Positions 61,075 through 64,000 of a DNA stretch of 64,000 bases are shown here, piece after piece. The first letter of the stretch is position 1. Each line of letters begins with the position of its first letter. The stretch covers positions 1-64,000 of the forward strand of contig NZ_LLXT01000102.1 in assembly GCF_001431625.1 (NCBI RefSeq), in the 5' to 3' direction. Both the position numbers and the translations under genes were made by a program. The DNA is from Stenotrophomonas geniculata ATCC 19374 = JCM 13324. GTDB taxonomy: Bacteria > Pseudomonadota > Gammaproteobacteria > Xanthomonadales > Xanthomonadaceae. Below the pieces are notes generated by a model that worked only from the letters and a program-made list of their open reading frames with translations, was not told where the DNA came from and ran no database searches.

Positions 61075-61592
61075 TCTGGCCTAGGTTCCAGGTATCCGAA
61101 GACGCGAAGCCACTGTCAGCCGAAGCTGTCATCGTTCCGTTTTCGCGGAGCGTTGTACCACCGCCCATACATGATTTGGTCTTGACTGCGCAAGCCGTTC
61201 CGGCAGGTCTGAAGCGTCCTATCGGAGGGGTACCGGGGGCCGATCGCAAAACCCTTGCGGCACAAGGGATTGCCGAATTTCACTACATTTGGCGTTGACG
61301 GACCCCATTACCCCCACTATCTTGCGGGCTGTCGGAAGCCAGCACGCCTTGGCGCGGTTTACAAGGTACTGATCCGGCAAAAAAAGATGGCCCGAGGTCC
61401 CGGCGAAGAGATCCTCAGGCCACCTACGTCACTAACCGCAGTACGTGTACTACGGCAACTTACATTCACCGTTACTAGCGGTGTATGCAAGGCAGTTAGG
61501 ATTCCCTAACGGCTGTCGGCGATCATAGCGTCTTGCTAGCGAACGTCAACTTGCTGTGGTTCATGCTCTGCCTTGAGCGAGTAATCACAACC
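61075..61592. other. Non-coding gap
   Basis: No convincing gene in 518 bp. A short hairpin CCCTTG/CAAGGG (61252-61268) has a T-run on the leftward strand (TTTTGC), so it may be a weak leftward terminator. A-rich AAAAAAAG lies near 61380. The composition is less GC-rich than the tail genes. The stretch may contain promoters for the KilAC-like gene. Confidence 0.5.
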
Positions 61593-62015
61593 ATGAAACA
61601 TGGTAAGCACGTTGTACCCGATCTCCCCCGCCCCGCACTCGGCAAGATGCTGAATGTAGACGGCATTTCCTTTGTATTCCCCGGCGCTAAGCTGCTTGAT
61701 GCAGCGAATTTGCCTGACGCATCGTTCCCCGAAGCATGGCGCAATGCGGCCCCGGTTGCGATTGTCGTTGACGGTGTCCGTTGCTTCACGCCGACCGAAC
61801 TTGGCCGCCGGCGTGGCATCTCTGCCCAGAAGTTCAACAAGCTGCTGGAAGGACGTGGTCTGCAGACGAAGCGTGATGGCCAGTGGTGCCTGACTCCGGC
61901 TGGCGAAGCCTTCGGCGTTCTGCTGCAGGTCCACAAGAAGCAGCTGTCCGGCACCGACGTGCAGCAGCTGAAGTGGAAGGAGAGCGTTCTGTCTCAGCTT
62001 GACCATCTGACCTGA
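61593..62015 (+). CDS. KilAC-like DNA-binding protein
   Basis: The 140-residue protein's C-terminal half matches the KilAC pattern: CFTPTELGRRRGISAQKFNKLLEGRGLQTKRDGQWCLTPAGEAFG. The N-terminus differs from KilA-N. Start at ATG 61593; upstream in-frame Mets are less plausible. Possibly a second antirepressor or a regulator of the SOS genes that follow on the other strand. Confidence 0.68.
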   Translation: MKHGKHVVPDLPRPALGKMLNVDGISFVFPGAKLLDAANLPDASFPEAWRNAAPVAIVVDGVRCFTPTELGRRRGISAQKFNKLLEGRGLQTKRDGQWCLTPAGEAFGVLLQVHKKQLSGTDVQQLKWKESVLSQLDHLT

Positions 62016-62084
62016 TGTGCACACCTGCGGCCGCCACCCGGCGGCCGCAGCCTTCACCCCACGAGGCGGCCTATAGTTGGTGCA

Positions 62085-63335
62085 TCAGCATCGCGCCGGC
62101 GGGATCTCGTGCACAGAGGTCGTGTAATTCGGCGAGAGCATCTGTTGCCGCATGCCCCACGCTGGCCGCGCTTGCCAACCAGATGCGCCGAGGCCGGCTG
62201 TGCCGCGTCCGAACTTCTGGTTGATCCGGTCCATAGTCTCCATCAGCTTTTCATTGCCGACCACTGTGGGAGCGAACAGGTCCGCCTGCAGCTCATCTGG
62301 CCGGGCCAGGTCTAGAAGCGCTACGCCTGCCTTCTTGTACCCTATGCCATCGCGCAGCAAGCCGCGCAGCAGCCGGCGCACCACGCCCAGCACAACCATG
62401 GTGTCGGCGGTGGCCGTCGGCAGGGTTACCGATCTGGTGGCGTTGTGCTGCCGCAGCTCCGGACGGAACGTGTCGGAATGTGCGAACACCCATACCCCCG
62501 CGGTGACAAGGCCGCGTGCGCGTAGCTTCTCGCAGGCCCTGACGGCGAACGTAGCGAGCGCTTGGGTAACCGCTTCATGGTCTTCCACCCGATCCGCAAA
62601 GGACCGGCTCACCATGATCTGCTGCCGATCCGGCTCAACTTCCTCCAGCTCCATGCACGGATGTCCCTGCAGCTCACGTTGGGTGCGTGCCAACGTGACA
62701 CCGAAGGTGGCCAGGATATCGTCCGCCGGCGCGTCGCGCAGCGCAGCTGCGGTGCTGATGCCCATGGCTTCCAGCCGCGGCGCCAGCCGGCGGCCAACGC
62801 CCCACAGATCACCGACGGGGAATGTCCGCAGCACCGTGTCCCGGTAAGCCGCATTGCCGAGGTCGATCACGCCGTCAGCACCCTTGGCCGCCTTGTTGGC
62901 CAACTTGGCCAGGGTCTTCGTGGGGCCGATGCCGATGCAATTCGGTATGCCGGTCCACCGGTGCACACGTTGGCGCAGATCCCGCGCGAACCGCTCGCGA
63001 TCCCGAATTCCGTCCAGGTCGATGAAGCTCTCATCGATGCTGTAGACCTCCACCCGCGGCGCGGCATCCCGTAGAACGCTCACGACCCGGGCACTCATGT
63101 CTCCATAGAGCCCGAAGTTTGCCGAGCGCATCTGCAGGCCATGCCGGCGTACCAGGTGCTTCAGTTCGTGAGCGGGCTGGCCCATCTTGATGCCGAGCGC
63201 CTTGGCCTCAGCCGAGCGCGCGATCGCGCACCCGTCGTTGTTGCTCAGCACCACCAGCGGAACGCCGCGAAGGCCCGGCTGGAACACGCGCTCGCAGCTG
63301 GCGTAGAAGTCGTTGCCGTCAACGAGCCCGAACAC
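62085..63335 (-). CDS. umuC: Y-family DNA polymerase V catalytic subunit
   Basis: The 416-residue protein has the Y-polymerase active site: FGLVDGNDFYASCERVF at the N-terminus and YSIDESFIDL (Asp101, Glu102), then IGIGPTKTLAKLANKAA and a little-finger region. It performs translesion synthesis with UmuD'2. GTG 63335 with CGGAG 5 nt upstream overlaps the umuD end by 17 nt, as expected for the operon. Confidence 0.95.
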   Translation of the reverse strand: MFGLVDGNDFYASCERVFQPGLRGVPLVVLSNNDGCAIARSAEAKALGIKMGQPAHELKHLVRRHGLQMRSANFGLYGDMSARVVSVLRDAAPRVEVYSIDESFIDLDGIRDRERFARDLRQRVHRWTGIPNCIGIGPTKTLAKLANKAAKGADGVIDLGNAAYRDTVLRTFPVGDLWGVGRRLAPRLEAMGISTAAALRDAPADDILATFGVTLARTQRELQGHPCMELEEVEPDRQQIMVSRSFADRVEDHEAVTQALATFAVRACEKLRARGLVTAGVWVFAHSDTFRPELRQHNATRSVTLPTATADTMVVLGVVRRLLRGLLRDGIGYKKAGVALLDLARPDELQADLFAPTVVGNEKLMETMDRINQKFGRGTAGLGASGWQARPAWGMRQQMLSPNYTTSVHEIPPARC

Positions 63336-63801
63336 GGCCGCTCCGGCGTTTGATCTGGCGGACGACTCCAACGACAGCGAACACTTCCACCTCAGTGGAT
63401 TGCTCCAGCACGATGGGGGGGAAGTCCGGATTGGCCGAGTGCAGCTCCATGTGGCTTTCAAAGAGCTGCAGCACCTTGCAGGTGGGCTGGTTCCCGTCCC
63501 AGATGGCAATGACCAGGTCCCCCGCCTGGGGGGTTACCGACCGGTCGACCACCAGGATGTCCCCGTCGCTGACGCCGGCGCCGCTCATGGACCAGCCATC
63601 GGCGCGGTACAGGAACGTGGCGGCGGGGTTGCGAACCAGCAAGCGATGCAGGTCGATCGCATCGTCCATGAAGTCGTCGGCCGGCGAAGGGAAGCCAAGC
63701 CGCGCGCGCGCTGCGGCAAGGGGCACGAACTGCGCCGGGCCATCGATCATGGCCGGGCCGATTGGGCGGGCCAGCGTATGGGAGTGGGGAAGGGACTGCA
63801 T
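63319..63801 (-). CDS. umuD: DNA polymerase V subunit, self-cleaving
   Basis: The 160-residue protein is a LexA-like S24 peptidase: cleavage region LGFPSPADDF (bond before Gly36), Ser71 (GWSM) and Lys109 (TCKVLQLF). RecA-stimulated cleavage gives active UmuD'. It is about 20 residues longer at the N-terminus than the E. coli protein. Start at ATG 63801. A LexA box lies 50 bp upstream. Confidence 0.93.
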   Translation of the reverse strand: MQSLPHSHTLARPIGPAMIDGPAQFVPLAAARARLGFPSPADDFMDDAIDLHRLLVRNPAATFLYRADGWSMSGAGVSDGDILVVDRSVTPQAGDLVIAIWDGNQPTCKVLQLFESHMELHSANPDFPPIVLEQSTEVEVFAVVGVVRQIKRRSGRVRAR

Positions 63802-63850
63802 GGGCGTACTCTGGTAGCGGCATGTCTCACGGGCCGAGACGGAGCGCATC

Positions 63851-63866
63851 TTAGTACAATTACTAA
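63851..63866 (-). promoter_or_regulatory. LexA box upstream of umuDC
   Basis: TTAGTACAATTACTAA has perfect 6-bp arms (TTAGTA/TACTAA) and fits the xanthomonad LexA consensus TTAG-N6-TACTA on both strands. It predicts DNA-damage induction of umuDC. Confidence 0.85.
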
Positions 63867-64000
63867 TGGCGACCATGAATCAGTTGAAGATCTTCCGCCA
63901 GGAGCGGCTGGCCCCAGCCCTCTGAGCGAAGGCTCGACGGTGCCCGTCTACCGAAGGTGTACGTCCACGGTTCTATGCCGCCTTCGTTTTGGCGGTAGGA

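Larger units (their letters stand above)
16121..64000. mobile_element. Lambda-like siphophage prophage (right end not in window)
   Basis: From just after the tRNA the content changes to phage genes in lambda order. Left to right these are AlpA/Xis, the leftward early operon, cI/cro, O/P, late regulator, lysis, cos/terminase, head, and tail through J. Accessory genes including an SRAP protein and umuDC follow. Neither an integrase gene nor a second copy of the tRNA 3' end was seen, so attL/attR are not resolved. Whether umuDC belongs to the phage or the host is open. Confidence 0.85.

Noticed and set aside
61255-61509. 84-residue plus-strand ORF in the gap
   Set aside because: TTG start without ribosome-binding site; composition not convincing.
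63866-63925. 19-residue ORF rightward from the LexA box
   Set aside because: Starts inside the operator with no ribosome-binding site; too short to support.

Overview
The window reads as a chromosome segment of a xanthomonad, most likely Stenotrophomonas (S. maltophilia group). Three things point there: the GC-rich housekeeping genes, GTAG-headed palindromic repeats of the S. maltophilia SMAG/REP type (9071-9149 and 15960-16027), and a xanthomonad-type LexA box (TTAG-N6-TACTA) upstream of umuDC at the right edge. No database search was possible, so family assignments rest on motifs, gene order and length.

Left part (1-16120, host). A LysM envelope protein diverges from def, fmt and rsmB (formyl-methionine handling and 16S rRNA m5C methylation). 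Next comes a surface-polysaccharide cluster: a GT39-type membrane glycosyltransferase, a GT4, a GT2, and a CDP-glycerol glycerophosphotransferase-like gene. A ydbS/ydbT-like bPH2 pair, ribA and a lipid A acyltransferase follow, then dtd, rpoD and a tRNA-Ile2(CAU).

Right part (from about 16121 to at least 61074, probably through 64000): a lambda-like siphophage prophage downstream of the tRNA. Its map is almost that of lambda: AlpA/Xis-like gene and leftward early operon (17254-23398), oL/PL, cI-like repressor, oR/PR, cro-like gene, an O-like gene containing an iteron-rich putative origin, a P-like gene, recombination and nuclease genes, a putative late regulator, and a cargo (moron) cassette. 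Lysis genes follow (GH104 endolysin, holin, Rz/Rz1), then a putative cos region, Nu1/A-like terminase, the W-B-C-D-E head genes, and the tail genes (U/V/G/GT by -1 frameshift/H/M/L/K/I/J). Behind the tail genes lie accessory tail proteins, an SRAP (HMCES/YedK-like) protein, a KilAC-like protein and an SOS-controlled umuDC operon. No integrase gene and no attR are visible, so the right end lies beyond the window or the element has lost int.

The most interesting signals are: (1) two copies of an 8-residue ORF (MREVVGGF) with identical ribosome-binding sites and only a synonymous change, next to the tRNA; (2) five TACCY-N2-RGGTA operator sites with identical geometry at oL and oR; (3) an inverted repeat that would hide the Shine-Dalgarno of the first PL gene only on read-through transcripts; (4) a clustered-repeat origin inside the O-like gene; (5) a T7 slippery run joining the G and T frames; (6) a moron cassette with a PIN-domain protein and a strong palindrome; (7) domain insertions and fusions in virion proteins (Ig-like on the decoration protein, a beta-sandwich-like block in the L protein); and (8) an SRAP protein with a large insertion beside umuDC.
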